Source: an uncultured Eubacteriales bacterium
Lineage (GTDB): Bacteria; Bacillota; Clostridia; Oscillospirales; UBA644
Length of the DNA stretch: 14,389 bases
Assembly: GCA_934481505.1 (NCBI GenBank)
Contig: CAKSPP010000016.1
Location: 1-14,389, forward strand
Direction: 5' to 3'
Positions within the stretch are counted from its first letter, which is position 1; each line of letters starts with the position of its first letter. The notes under the pieces were generated by a model, which was given only the letters and a program-made list of their open reading frames with translations, made no database searches and was not told where the DNA came from. This document shows, piece after piece, positions 1 to 7,432 of the stretch. The translations under genes were made by a program, and so were the position numbers.

Positions 1-71
1 GTATAACACTATTTACGGTAAAGGTCAAGAGTTTTCAGCCGAAAAAATCAAAATTTTTTGTTACACATATA

Positions 72-189
72 TATAATGTAGACATCTTCGGAAAATTATC
101 GCCTTTTTTCTTTCTTTTGTCGAAAAATGTCGACTGTCCTGTTTATCGGACTGTGCCTTGTATATAATAATATCACGATATGTGATATT
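72..189 (+). promoter_or_regulatory. Rhs leader: candidate -10 boxes and operator-like dyad
   Basis: Two perfect TATAAT hexamers lie in the leader, at 72-77 and 163-168; neither has a convincing TTGACA-like -35 box at 16-18 nt. Directly after the second is a perfect inverted repeat with half-sites AATATCAC (169-176) and GTGATATT (182-189) and a 5-nt GATAT centre. If 163-168 is a -10 box, the dyad covers the transcription start, a usual place for a repressor operator. The regulator cannot be named; it is not the Firmicute LexA box. The dyad is seen directly, its role is inferred. Confidence 0.4.
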
Positions 190-263
190 TACAAAGGAAG
201 CGACCTTTTCGCGTTTCTGCGGCTCGGTTTATATCCGTGTCGAAAAAAAAGAAAGGAACAGAA

Positions 264-3200
264 ATGGAAAAAAACAAAACAGTAATTCACGATGAAAAAA
301 CGGCGGAGACGATAGTTTTCGCAGGAGAAAGGAAAACGGCGAGAAGCATTGCCGCCGACGAGGACGGCAGTATAACGGCATTTGCCGAAAACGGCGGAAA
401 TCTTTCGCAGACGCTGCCTCTTACCGTAAGCGGCTCGGGGTCGGTTTTCGTCAAGGCGACTTTCCCGAATTTCAAAAGAGCCGTAAGGCTTAAAAAGGCG
501 GAACTTTGCTTTACGAAAGAGGAAATGACAAACGGTTTTTCCGTCGGAGCGTATCTTTCCGAAACCGCGACCGCAGGAAGCCCCGCTCCCGAAACGGGCA
601 AACTTCTCGACTATGCGAAAATCACCGAAACAGGCGACGAATACCGATTTGACATCACCGCCTCCCTCGATTCCGACAGGCTTTCGGGTTCAAAATCGGT
701 CTATGTCGCCCTCAAAGCAATTTCGGAGGGCAGCGTGACGTTTGCGTCCCCCCGTCTTTCCGTCACCTACGACGCGACCGTCGGACTTCCCGAAAATTCC
801 GCGGTTTATACCTATTCCCTCTCGGAAAATGTCGAAGTGACCGCCGACCTCACGAGCGGAAACGTTTTTGCCGACATCACCGAAGCGGCTTGGGAGGGTT
901 CGAGACTGCCGTTTTCGCTTACGAGAACTTTCTGCGGAGCCGTCGCAAATCAGCAGTATACCGCAAACCCGACCTATAAACTGCGTGTCGCCGATTTCTC
1001 GGCAATGAACATCGGCTACGGCTGGAAACTCGGAATAATGCAGAGCATGACCGCCGCGACTCTCACCCTTTCGGGCGAAACCTTTGCGGGATATGTCTAC
1101 ACCGACGACAAGGGCAGAGAAACGTTTTTCAAGAAAAAAGAAAATTCGGAAATCTATGTAGACGCCGAAACTTCGGGGCTTGAATATGACCCCGCGACGG
1201 GCAAAATGACATCAGGCGACACTACTTTCTTCTTTGAAAACGAAAGACTTGTAAAAATTGCCGACAATTACGGCAACACCCAAATCATCACCTATGAAAA
1301 CGGCAGAATCACCGAAGTTGCCGACGGTGCGGGGCGAAAATTCATTTTCAACTACAACGAAAACGGTTTTCTTACTTCCGTTCTTCTGCCCGACGGAAAT
1401 TCCGTCACCTACACTTATAACGGCAATGTTCTGATCGAAATAAACCTTCCCGAATTCCGAGGAATAGGCTTTGTCCAGACCGCAAACCGTTTTTACGGTT
1501 ATCTTACCGAGATAAGCATAATCGACAAAAGAACATATCTCAACATTTGCCGTGCACGCTTTTCTTACGATTCCTCAAAACGAGTTACCGAAATATTAAA
1601 TTACGGTAACGCTAACGGAGCGTATGTACGCGGCAACACCTATGCTTTTACCTACGCCCCCGCGGCAAGACAGACGACCGTCCGTGCGACCGAAAACGAC
1701 GGCGACTTCACCGATACTTTTTACACTTACGACGGCGACGGTAACCTTGTCGGCAGCTATATGACGACTTCCGACAGCGGAAACATCTCGTCGGGCGGCG
1801 TAAAACTCTTTGCCGACGGCAGCACCGCCCAAAGCGTCTGCAACCTGCTTCTCTCTCCCGATTTTTCTTCCGATTGGGTAAATGAAGAAGCAAACGCCTC
1901 GACAACGCAGATAAGAACTTCCGAAACCGACAGCCGCTCAAAATACGCTCTCGGTTCGCTCGAAATCCTGTCGAACGGAACAGATTCCGTCAAAAACGGC
2001 GTTTATCAGGAAACAATCTCCCTTCCTGCCGGCGACTACACTTTTTCTTCCTATGTCGAAATATGCAACACATATAACGACGAACATCGCGGTTCTTACC
2101 TTGCCGTTACTTTTCCCGACGGCACCGCAATAGCCGAATCCGAAAAAATAATTTCTCCGCTGCGTGAAAAAATCAGACTTTCATTACCCTTCACCTTAAC
2201 CGAAGAAACCGCCGTCAGAATTCACCTCTGCGTCGACGGTCTTACCTGCACCCGTTTCTCCTGTCCGCAGCTTGAACGGGGCAACACCGCAAACTCATAT
2301 AACCCCCTCGCAAACGGAAATTTTGAACACGGGCTTTCGGGCTGGACAGCCATAGGCTCTGCCGCGATTTCCGAAACAGAGCATTTCAATATGTCGAAAT
2401 CGCTCGAAATTCAGGGTTCGCTCTCCACGACCCGCGGAGCTTTCCGCCGCGTAAAAGTCAAAAAGGAACAGTTCACCCGCGAAACCTTTACCCTTTCCGG
2501 CTGGGCGAAAGGCGGCTGCCTGCCCGTCAAGGAAAGAGAGGATTGCCCCGACCCCGTTTTCCGTCTCCGTGCGGTAATTTCCGGGGCAAATAACAGCGAC
2601 CACGAAGAGTTCACCGCCGATTTCTCCCCTGCGACTGCAGGCTGGCAGTTCGCTTCCGTAACCGTCGCCAAAACAAAGCCCTATCGCATAAGAGATATCA
2701 AGGTCTATTGCGAATACGGCTATAACGCCGAGACCGCATACTTCGACGACGTTCAGCTTGTCTGCGAAAGCGTTGAAGAAGACCTTTCCGCCGACGACTT
2801 CACCGTCGAGGTCGAAGAAGAGGAAACAACCGCCGCCGAAACCGAAGAAACCGTTTCCGACGAGGAAATCGCCGCTTTTGAAGAGCTTCTCGACTCTGCG
2901 GGCAACGCCCTTACCGAAACGACCTTTACCGACGGCGAGTTCGGAACGGTTTACCGTGCGTTCGGCTATTCCGAAAACAAAAACGACCTTGTAAGCGAAA
3001 CCGACGCACGCGGAAACGAAACGACCTATACCGTTGACACCGCAACGTCAAAACGCAAAACCGTCACCGACCGCTGCGGCAACACCACAGCCTACGAATA
3101 CGATAACGCAGGCAGAACAACGAAAATTACCTCAAAATCCAAAGCCGGCGAAACCCTTTCCGAAGTTTCTTATGAATACGATCAGGGAAGTGCTTTAACC

Positions 3201-5261
3201 GGAATTGTCCGCGGCGACGGTCAGAGATATGCAATATCCTATGACCCCTACTGCAATCTCGAAGCAGTCAAGGTCGGAAATACAAGCCTTGTTAGCTATG
3301 TTTACAAGAGCAGTGCCGGTAAGCTCAAAAAAATGACTTACGCGAACGGCGACTATATGACCGCGACCTATAATTCTTTCGGTCAGCTTGTCACCGAGAA
3401 ATGGTTCGATAACGCCGACACCCTCACCGCACACTATAAATATATCTATGATAACGAGGGAAATATCGTCCGCAGTCTTGACATCCTTTCCGCCAAAGAG
3501 TATAATTACATATATGAAAAGGGCGTAATGGTTCGCTCGAACGAAAGAGATGTTACCGCCGACGGAAAGACCGTCATTTCAACGGTTTTCTACACCTACG
3601 ACAAAGACGGCAAACTCGTTAAGAAGAGAATAATGTCTGCCGACGGGGCTGTTCGGACTCTGAACTTCGAAAACCCCGAAGACGGCAATGCGGTTCTCCG
3701 CTTTGAGGCGAACGGCAAGACCGTTACTTCCCATTCGAAGACCGACAGCTTCGGCAGAAAAGTCTTTGAAGAATTGCAGCTCGGCTCGGGCTTTATCTCC
3801 CGCCGTTTCGACTATGTAAGCGGCGACTTTACCGAAACCCACGCCGAAAACGATAAGCTTAAATCTTCGCCGACCACTCTTCTTGTTAAATCGATAAGCT
3901 TTGACGACGGAAGAACTCTTAACTATGAGTATGACGAAGAAGAGCGTATCACGAAAATAACCGGCAACGGCAGCATTACCGAATATACCTATGACGAGCT
4001 CGGTCAGCTGCTTACCGAAACCGTAAACGGTGTTGTCAAAAACACCATGACTTACGATAATTACGGTAATATAAAGACCAAGAACGGAATTGCGTATACC
4101 TACGGGAACGAAAAGTGGAAAGACCTTTTAACCGCATACAACGGAGTTGCGATTGAGTACGACAGTCAGGGTAACCCGACAAATTATCTCGGTCATAACC
4201 TCGTATGGGAAAAAGGTCGTCAGCTGAAATCGTTTGATAATATTCAGTATTCATATAACGCTAACGGTATTCGTACAGGCAAGACTGTAAACGGCGTAGC
4301 TCATAATTACATTCTCGGCGGCACGAAAATTCTTCGTGAAACATGGGGAGAAAATGTCCTTATTCCTCTCTATGATAATGAAGACGGTATTTGCGGTATA
4401 GAGTATAACGGCAATGCATTCTACTTTGTCAGAAATCAGCAGAATGATGTTGTTGCGATAACCGATAAAGACGGCGAAACCGTTGCAAGATATACCTATG
4501 ACGCATGGGGTGTCTGCACTATTGCGGAAGACTTTTCCGAAGTCGGAATTGCAACCTTAAACCCGTATAGATATCGTAGTTATTACTATGATACCGAAAT
4601 CGGAATGTACTATCTTCAGTCGAGATATTATGATCCTAATATAGGACGATGGTTAAATAGCGATATCCCCTCAATTATTGGGCTGTTATTTATTTCAAAC
4701 AATGTTCTTGATCCAAATTTGTTTCTGTTTTGTTCAAATCAACCAATCGATGATGTTGATATAACAGGCTGCATATCGGCGAATAAAATTGCAAGTATGT
4801 TTTCAATTTCTGCTATTTTCAGTATGTTTATGTTGACCTTATGTGTTAGTTATTCAAAGGGACTGGTTGCGGTAGGTGCCTATGCAACAAAAATTGTAAC
4901 TCCTATTGCAGTGAAATCTTTTTGGTGGAAACCTTGGTTGGCTGCGGCTATAATTCTTGCTGCTGTGGCAATTATTGTAGCGGCTGTTGCGATTCAATAT
5001 GCAAGCAGAAAAGAAGAAATCGATAATGCAAGGAAAAAAATTCCTAATAGGCTCATGAAGAATGGAAAAGTGGATTTAAGTAAATTTAATAATCCAAAAG
5101 GTCCAAAAGGTCCCAGAGGCAACCGTGGAATTTTAGGCCCTTTGGGCTGGTATATTTTGAAAGACTTTGATAAACATAGAGGAGCAATGTGGAAATTGTT
5201 CAACAAAGCAGGAGAGCGAATAGCTTCACTATTATCAGACGGGACAATTACGGGAAAGTAG
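264..5261 (+). CDS. Rhs/YD-repeat polymorphic toxin with C-terminal toxin tip
   Basis: Large WapA/Rhs-type protein of 1665 aa, likely an interbacterial toxin carrier. The ATG at 264 is preferred over an in-frame GTG at 237 because AAAGGA (252-257) sits 6 nt before it. Numbering is from that Met. Residues 1-185 are beta-rich, perhaps DNRLRE-like; around 190-320 resembles the DUF6531 region (LPFSLTRTF, YGWKLGI). YD repeats fill about 320-520. Two beta-sandwich, carbohydrate-binding-like regions span about 525-680 and 681-840 (the second has NGNFEHGLSGW), followed by a Glu-rich linker (about 840-885). A second YD block leads to the core signature RYRSYYYD (1436-1443) and RYYDPNIGRW. The core ends in DITG (1499-1502) instead of the usual DPxG. 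The tip (1503-1665) has two hydrophobic helices (about 1509-1530 and 1556-1577), a Gly/Pro/Lys-rich stretch and DKHRGAMWKLF (1636-1646), reminiscent of small RNase-type toxins such as Ntox21. No signal peptide is visible. YD/Rhs assignment is firm; toxin activity is inferred. Confidence 0.93.
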   Translation: MEKNKTVIHDEKTAETIVFAGERKTARSIAADEDGSITAFAENGGNLSQTLPLTVSGSGSVFVKATFPNFKRAVRLKKAELCFTKEEMTNGFSVGAYLSETATAGSPAPETGKLLDYAKITETGDEYRFDITASLDSDRLSGSKSVYVALKAISEGSVTFASPRLSVTYDATVGLPENSAVYTYSLSENVEVTADLTSGNVFADITEAAWEGSRLPFSLTRTFCGAVANQQYTANPTYKLRVADFSAMNIGYGWKLGIMQSMTAATLTLSGETFAGYVYTDDKGRETFFKKKENSEIYVDAETSGLEYDPATGKMTSGDTTFFFENERLVKIADNYGNTQIITYENGRITEVADGAGRKFIFNYNENGFLTSVLLPDGNSVTYTYNGNVLIEINLPEFRGIGFVQTANRFYGYLTEISIIDKRTYLNICRARFSYDSSKRVTEILNYGNANGAYVRGNTYAFTYAPAARQTTVRATENDGDFTDTFYTYDGDGNLVGSYMTTSDSGNISSGGVKLFADGSTAQSVCNLLLSPDFSSDWVNEEANASTTQIRTSETDSRSKYALGSLEILSNGTDSVKNGVYQETISLPAGDYTFSSYVEICNTYNDEHRGSYLAVTFPDGTAIAESEKIISPLREKIRLSLPFTLTEETAVRIHLCVDGLTCTRFSCPQLERGNTANSYNPLANGNFEHGLSGWTAIGSAAISETEHFNMSKSLEIQGSLSTTRGAFRRVKVKKEQFTRETFTLSGWAKGGCLPVKEREDCPDPVFRLRAVISGANNSDHEEFTADFSPATAGWQFASVTVAKTKPYRIRDIKVYCEYGYNAETAYFDDVQLVCESVEEDLSADDFTVEVEEEETTAAETEETVSDEEIAAFEELLDSAGNALTETTFTDGEFGTVYRAFGYSENKNDLVSETDARGNETTYTVDTATSKRKTVTDRCGNTTAYEYDNAGRTTKITSKSKAGETLSEVSYEYDQGSALTGIVRGDGQRYAISYDPYCNLEAVKVGNTSLVSYVYKSSAGKLKKMTYANGDYMTATYNSFGQLVTEKWFDNADTLTAHYKYIYDNEGNIVRSLDILSAKEYNYIYEKGVMVRSNERDVTADGKTVISTVFYTYDKDGKLVKKRIMSADGAVRTLNFENPEDGNAVLRFEANGKTVTSHSKTDSFGRKVFEELQLGSGFISRRFDYVSGDFTETHAENDKLKSSPTTLLVKSISFDDGRTLNYEYDEEERITKITGNGSITEYTYDELGQLLTETVNGVVKNTMTYDNYGNIKTKNGIAYTYGNEKWKDLLTAYNGVAIEYDSQGNPTNYLGHNLVWEKGRQLKSFDNIQYSYNANGIRTGKTVNGVAHNYILGGTKILRETWGENVLIPLYDNEDGICGIEYNGNAFYFVRNQQNDVVAITDKDGETVARYTYDAWGVCTIAEDFSEVGIATLNPYRYRSYYYDTEIGMYYLQSRYYDPNIGRWLNSDIPSIIGLLFISNNVLDPNLFLFCSNQPIDDVDITGCISANKIASMFSISAIFSMFMLTLCVSYSKGLVAVGAYATKIVTPIAVKSFWWKPWLAAAIILAAVAIIVAAVAIQYASRKEEIDNARKKIPNRLMKNGKVDLSKFNNPKGPKGPRGNRGILGPLGWYILKDFDKHRGAMWKLFNKAGERIASLLSDGTITGK
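4665..5261 (+). other. Low-GC exchangeable toxin cassette (3' tip of the Rhs gene)
   Basis: From about 4665 the coding sequence changes from the GC-rich, codon-biased style of the Rhs body to clearly A/T-rich sequence that continues into the next gene at 5270. The change coincides with the end of the conserved core (after GRWLNSD). In Rhs and WapA systems this is where toxin tip and immunity gene are replaced as a unit. The encoded tip has two membrane-type helices followed by about 85 basic residues including a CCAAAAGGT tandem repeat (NPKGPKGPRG). The boundary is judged by eye. Confidence 0.65.
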
Positions 5262-5269
5262 GTTAGAGT

Positions 5270-5875
5270 ATGACAGTTCAAGAAATAGTTGAGACCTGGG
5301 GAATATCTTTCCCGAAAGAGGAGAAAGAAGATTTATACTTGCCGGAATTTTTATTGGAAAAGTTCCCTTCAAAGTGCTTTTTTATAGATTTCTTCCCGAA
5401 AACGGTTTCTGTAAATAACGGATACAATTATGGTCAACTTGAAGAAAAAGCAGTTGATTTGATTTGTGATCGAACCTATTTGGCATTTTTGAAATTATGG
5501 GTATATGATAATCTCTATTTCGAATCCGAATTGTTGTATAAAAAAGGTTCGTCTAAGAAATATTTTATGAAACGCAAACTGTTGAAAGAACTGACAACGA
5601 ATTGTGTTGAAAGCGTAGATCATCTGAAAACTCTTTGGTATTTAAGCAAAAAGAATATTATTGATATAGTCTTCGTTTTTGAGAAAAGCCATATGGTAAT
5701 AGTTCCTTCTTGGACCGGGTTTTTCCTTTTTGTTGAGAACGATTTGATATTGCCGTTGCTGAAAGATATTTTCATTTCAGAAGGCTTGTTTTTAAGAGAT
5801 CGGCGTTCAAGCGAAGAGGAATTTTATCCTCATGGCAACGATAATACAATAGTTGACAGTACAAATATACAGTGA
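5270..5875 (+). CDS. Probable cognate immunity protein of the Rhs toxin
   Basis: This 201-aa soluble protein starts 8 nt after the Rhs stop codon, with a modest ribosome binding site (AAAGTAGG) overlapping that stop, so translation is probably coupled. It has no signal peptide and no clear membrane helix, and it is rich in Leu, Phe and acidic residues. Its A/T-rich composition matches the toxin tip. I do not recognise the family. Position directly behind a polymorphic toxin tip is the standard place for the neutralising immunity gene, so the role is inferred from context. A hairpin at 5931-5963 may end the transcript. Confidence 0.7.
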   Translation: MTVQEIVETWGISFPKEEKEDLYLPEFLLEKFPSKCFFIDFFPKTVSVNNGYNYGQLEEKAVDLICDRTYLAFLKLWVYDNLYFESELLYKKGSSKKYFMKRKLLKELTTNCVESVDHLKTLWYLSKKNIIDIVFVFEKSHMVIVPSWTGFFLFVENDLILPLLKDIFISEGLFLRDRRSSEEEFYPHGNDNTIVDSTNIQ

Positions 5876-5930
5876 TTAAGTTATTGTAGGAAAGTTTCTA
5901 TTAAAAATTCTTCGTAATTTGCAAATTGAG

Positions 5931-5963
5931 CAGCACGCATCCCATTTAACGGGATGCGTGCTG
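5931..5963 (+). terminator. Strong 13-bp hairpin, possible damaged terminator
   Basis: A perfect inverted repeat, CAGCACGCATCCC (5931-5943) and GGGATGCGTGCTG (5951-5963), encloses a 7-nt A/T-rich loop. It lies 56 nt after the immunity gene stop. The sequence after the stem is CGTCATACTCTG and not a T-run, so efficient intrinsic termination is doubtful. The stray Rhs fragment begins only 18 nt later; a T-run may have been lost when that fragment arrived. Confidence 0.5.
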
Positions 5964-5981
5964 CGTCATACTCTGTTTTGT

Positions 5982-6277
5982 ATATCGTCTGCAGTCTTGA
6001 CATTCTTTCCGCCAAAGAGTATAATTACATATATGAAAAGGGCGTAATGGTTCGCTCGAACGAACGCAATGTTTCGACCGACGGAAAGACTGTCATTTCA
6101 ACGGTTTTCTATACCTACGACAAGGACGGCAAACTCGTTAAGAAGAGAGTTATGTCTGCTGACGGCGAGGTTCGGACTCTGAACTTCGAAAATCCCGAAG
6201 ACGGCAATGCGGTTCTCCGCTTTGAGGCAAACGGCAAGACCGTTACTTCCCATTCGAAGACCGACAGTTTCGGAAGG
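5982..6277 (+). pseudogene. Stray internal Rhs-core fragment (duplicate of 3463-3758)
   Basis: This stretch repeats 3463-3758 of the Rhs gene at about 93% identity by eye (roughly 21 mismatches over 287 aligned bases, no gap). It codes for YD-repeat sequence such as SAKEYNYIYEKGVMVRS and FENPEDGNAVLRFEANGK. Many differences are synonymous, suggesting it came from a second Rhs gene that had been under selection. It is from the middle of the core (about residues 1067-1165), so it is not a classical orphan core-end/toxin cassette. The open frame continues through it, but the only ATG (5954) lies inside the hairpin and has no ribosome binding site. A non-functional remnant is the best reading. 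Confidence 0.8.
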
Positions 6278-6283
6278 AGCAAT

Positions 6284-6754
6284 TTGAACAGTTTGAAATT
6301 TGAGATTTCGCCGAATTTTCAAGGCGGCAAAAGAAATGTTGTTTATTCAAAGCAAGAGCGTTCTTTTGATATGGATATATCTTTATCTGCCGATTTCACT
6401 CTTATGTTGGGATGTTCATATTTGGGCTTGGATGTTAATTTATCGTCTATGGAAGCGGTAAATGTTTCGGGGTTCTGTCCGAGCGACACATGGATAAAAA
6501 AGGACCTTTGCGTTCCTGCTGCAATGCGGGAGGGAACAATTAAAATCATTTCCGAGTCGGATTTGTGCGGCGGAACGGGAATATATTTATTTGATAAAGC
6601 GGACATTTATTTTGACGAAAACAGCGGATGGTGTTATGTTGACGGCAAGACGGGAATTTCCCCGGAATACAACATTCAATTCTGCGAAAATGCCGTATTC
6701 GGTTTATGCGGAGATATTCTTGTCGGAATATGGATTCGGCCTGTAATGATTTAG
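6284..6754 (+). CDS. Unknown 156-aa protein, candidate orphan immunity
   Basis: The frame is open from 5954 through the Rhs remnant, but the last 156 codons are unrelated to Rhs. A perfect AAGGAG (6274-6279) stands 4 nt before TTG 6284, giving a protein starting MNSLKFEISPNFQ; a second in-frame TTG is at 6293. I therefore place the start at 6284 instead of calling a fusion with the Rhs fragment. The protein is soluble, with no signal peptide or membrane helix, and contains FCPSDTWIKK, VPAAMREGTIKI and ENSGWCYVDGKTG. I do not recognise the family. Its place behind an Rhs piece suggests an immunity protein. A fused Rhs/unknown product from 5954 is the alternative. Confidence 0.55.
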   Translation: MNSLKFEISPNFQGGKRNVVYSKQERSFDMDISLSADFTLMLGCSYLGLDVNLSSMEAVNVSGFCPSDTWIKKDLCVPAAMREGTIKIISESDLCGGTGIYLFDKADIYFDENSGWCYVDGKTGISPEYNIQFCENAVFGLCGDILVGIWIRPVMI

Positions 6755-6799
6755 AATTTTCTCTTTTGAAAAAATCTGAATAGTTTTGGGAGGCGGCGT

Positions 6800-7420
6800 A
6801 TGGAAATTACGATTAAACCCCTTACAGCGGAACTGATACCGGATTACTTTGACTTTTTTAACAACCGTGCGTTTACGGACAACCCTCCGTGGGGCGGCTG
6901 TTATTGTATTTGCTGGCAAATGACCAAGGCGGAGGAACAGGCTAAACTTGTCGATCAGGTCGAGGCAAACGGCGGCGGAGAGGAAAACTTTATGCGGGCA
7001 CTTCGCGAAGTTGTTGTGAGTCAAATCACATCGGGAGCTTTGCGGGGATATCTTGCGTATGCCGACGGGGTTTCGATCGGTTGGTGCAACGCCAACGATA
7101 AAGCGAACTTCCCCGTTGAATCGGCGAACGGGGCACGGCTTTATACTCCTGCCGAATTGCGTGAGAAAGCCGTAATCTGTTTTGAGATTGCTCCGGAGTA
7201 TCGCGGAAAAGGGATTGCGACCGCCCTGCTTTCTCGGGTTGCGGAAGACGCCGCAGCCGAAGGATATCTTGCGGTCGAGGGTTTTCCGCAGGTGCACGGC
7301 GAACGGAACGAATGGGATTTTTCGGGACCCGTCCGCTTATATGAGAAAGCCGGATTTATAAAAGTGTCGGATCAAGATGGGTTTATCGTTATGCGAAAAG
7401 AGTTAAAGGCTCATGTTTGA
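6800..7420 (+). CDS. GNAT family N-acetyltransferase
   Basis: This 206-aa protein transfers an acetyl group from acetyl-CoA to an unknown amine substrate, judged from the GNAT fold signature. The acetyl-CoA binding motif A is visible as FEIAPEYRGKGIATALL (about residues 128-144), and the C-terminal part has the usual LYEKAGF (about 186-192). The N-terminal region has a Cys-rich GGCYCICW (about 32-39), seen in a subgroup of bacterial GNATs. GGGAGG (6788-6793) stands 6 nt before the ATG. The glycosylase gene follows after 12 nt, so the two are probably co-transcribed. Its GC content is higher than that of the immunity-like genes, closer to chromosomal sequence. Confidence 0.88.
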   Translation: MEITIKPLTAELIPDYFDFFNNRAFTDNPPWGGCYCICWQMTKAEEQAKLVDQVEANGGGEENFMRALREVVVSQITSGALRGYLAYADGVSIGWCNANDKANFPVESANGARLYTPAELREKAVICFEIAPEYRGKGIATALLSRVAEDAAAEGYLAVEGFPQVHGERNEWDFSGPVRLYEKAGFIKVSDQDGFIVMRKELKAHV

Positions 7421-7432
7421 CGGAGAAATCGA

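Noticed and set aside
58..77. Promoter pairing TTGTTA (58-63) with TATAAT (72-77)
   Set aside because: The spacer is only 8 nt, too short for sigma-A RNA polymerase.
237..263. GTG start at 237 for the Rhs protein
   Set aside because: No ribosome binding site precedes it, while AAAGGA lies 6 nt before the in-frame ATG at 264.
2758..2994. Lys/Pro-rich + strand frame inside the Rhs gene
   Set aside because: It is an out-of-frame reading of the Glu-rich linker.
287..4254. Many open frames on the minus strand opposite the Rhs gene
   Set aside because: They follow the codon bias of the + strand gene, lack start signals and show only low-complexity or basic translations.
5092..5125. Collagen-like or short tandem repeat in the toxin tip (CCAAAAGGT twice)
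   Set aside because: Only two 9-bp units; too short for a collagen-like domain or a meaningful repeat array.
5954..6283. ATG 5954 as the start of a 266-aa Rhs-unknown fusion
   Set aside because: The ATG lies within the right arm of a stable hairpin without a ribosome binding site, and better start signals occur at 6274-6286.
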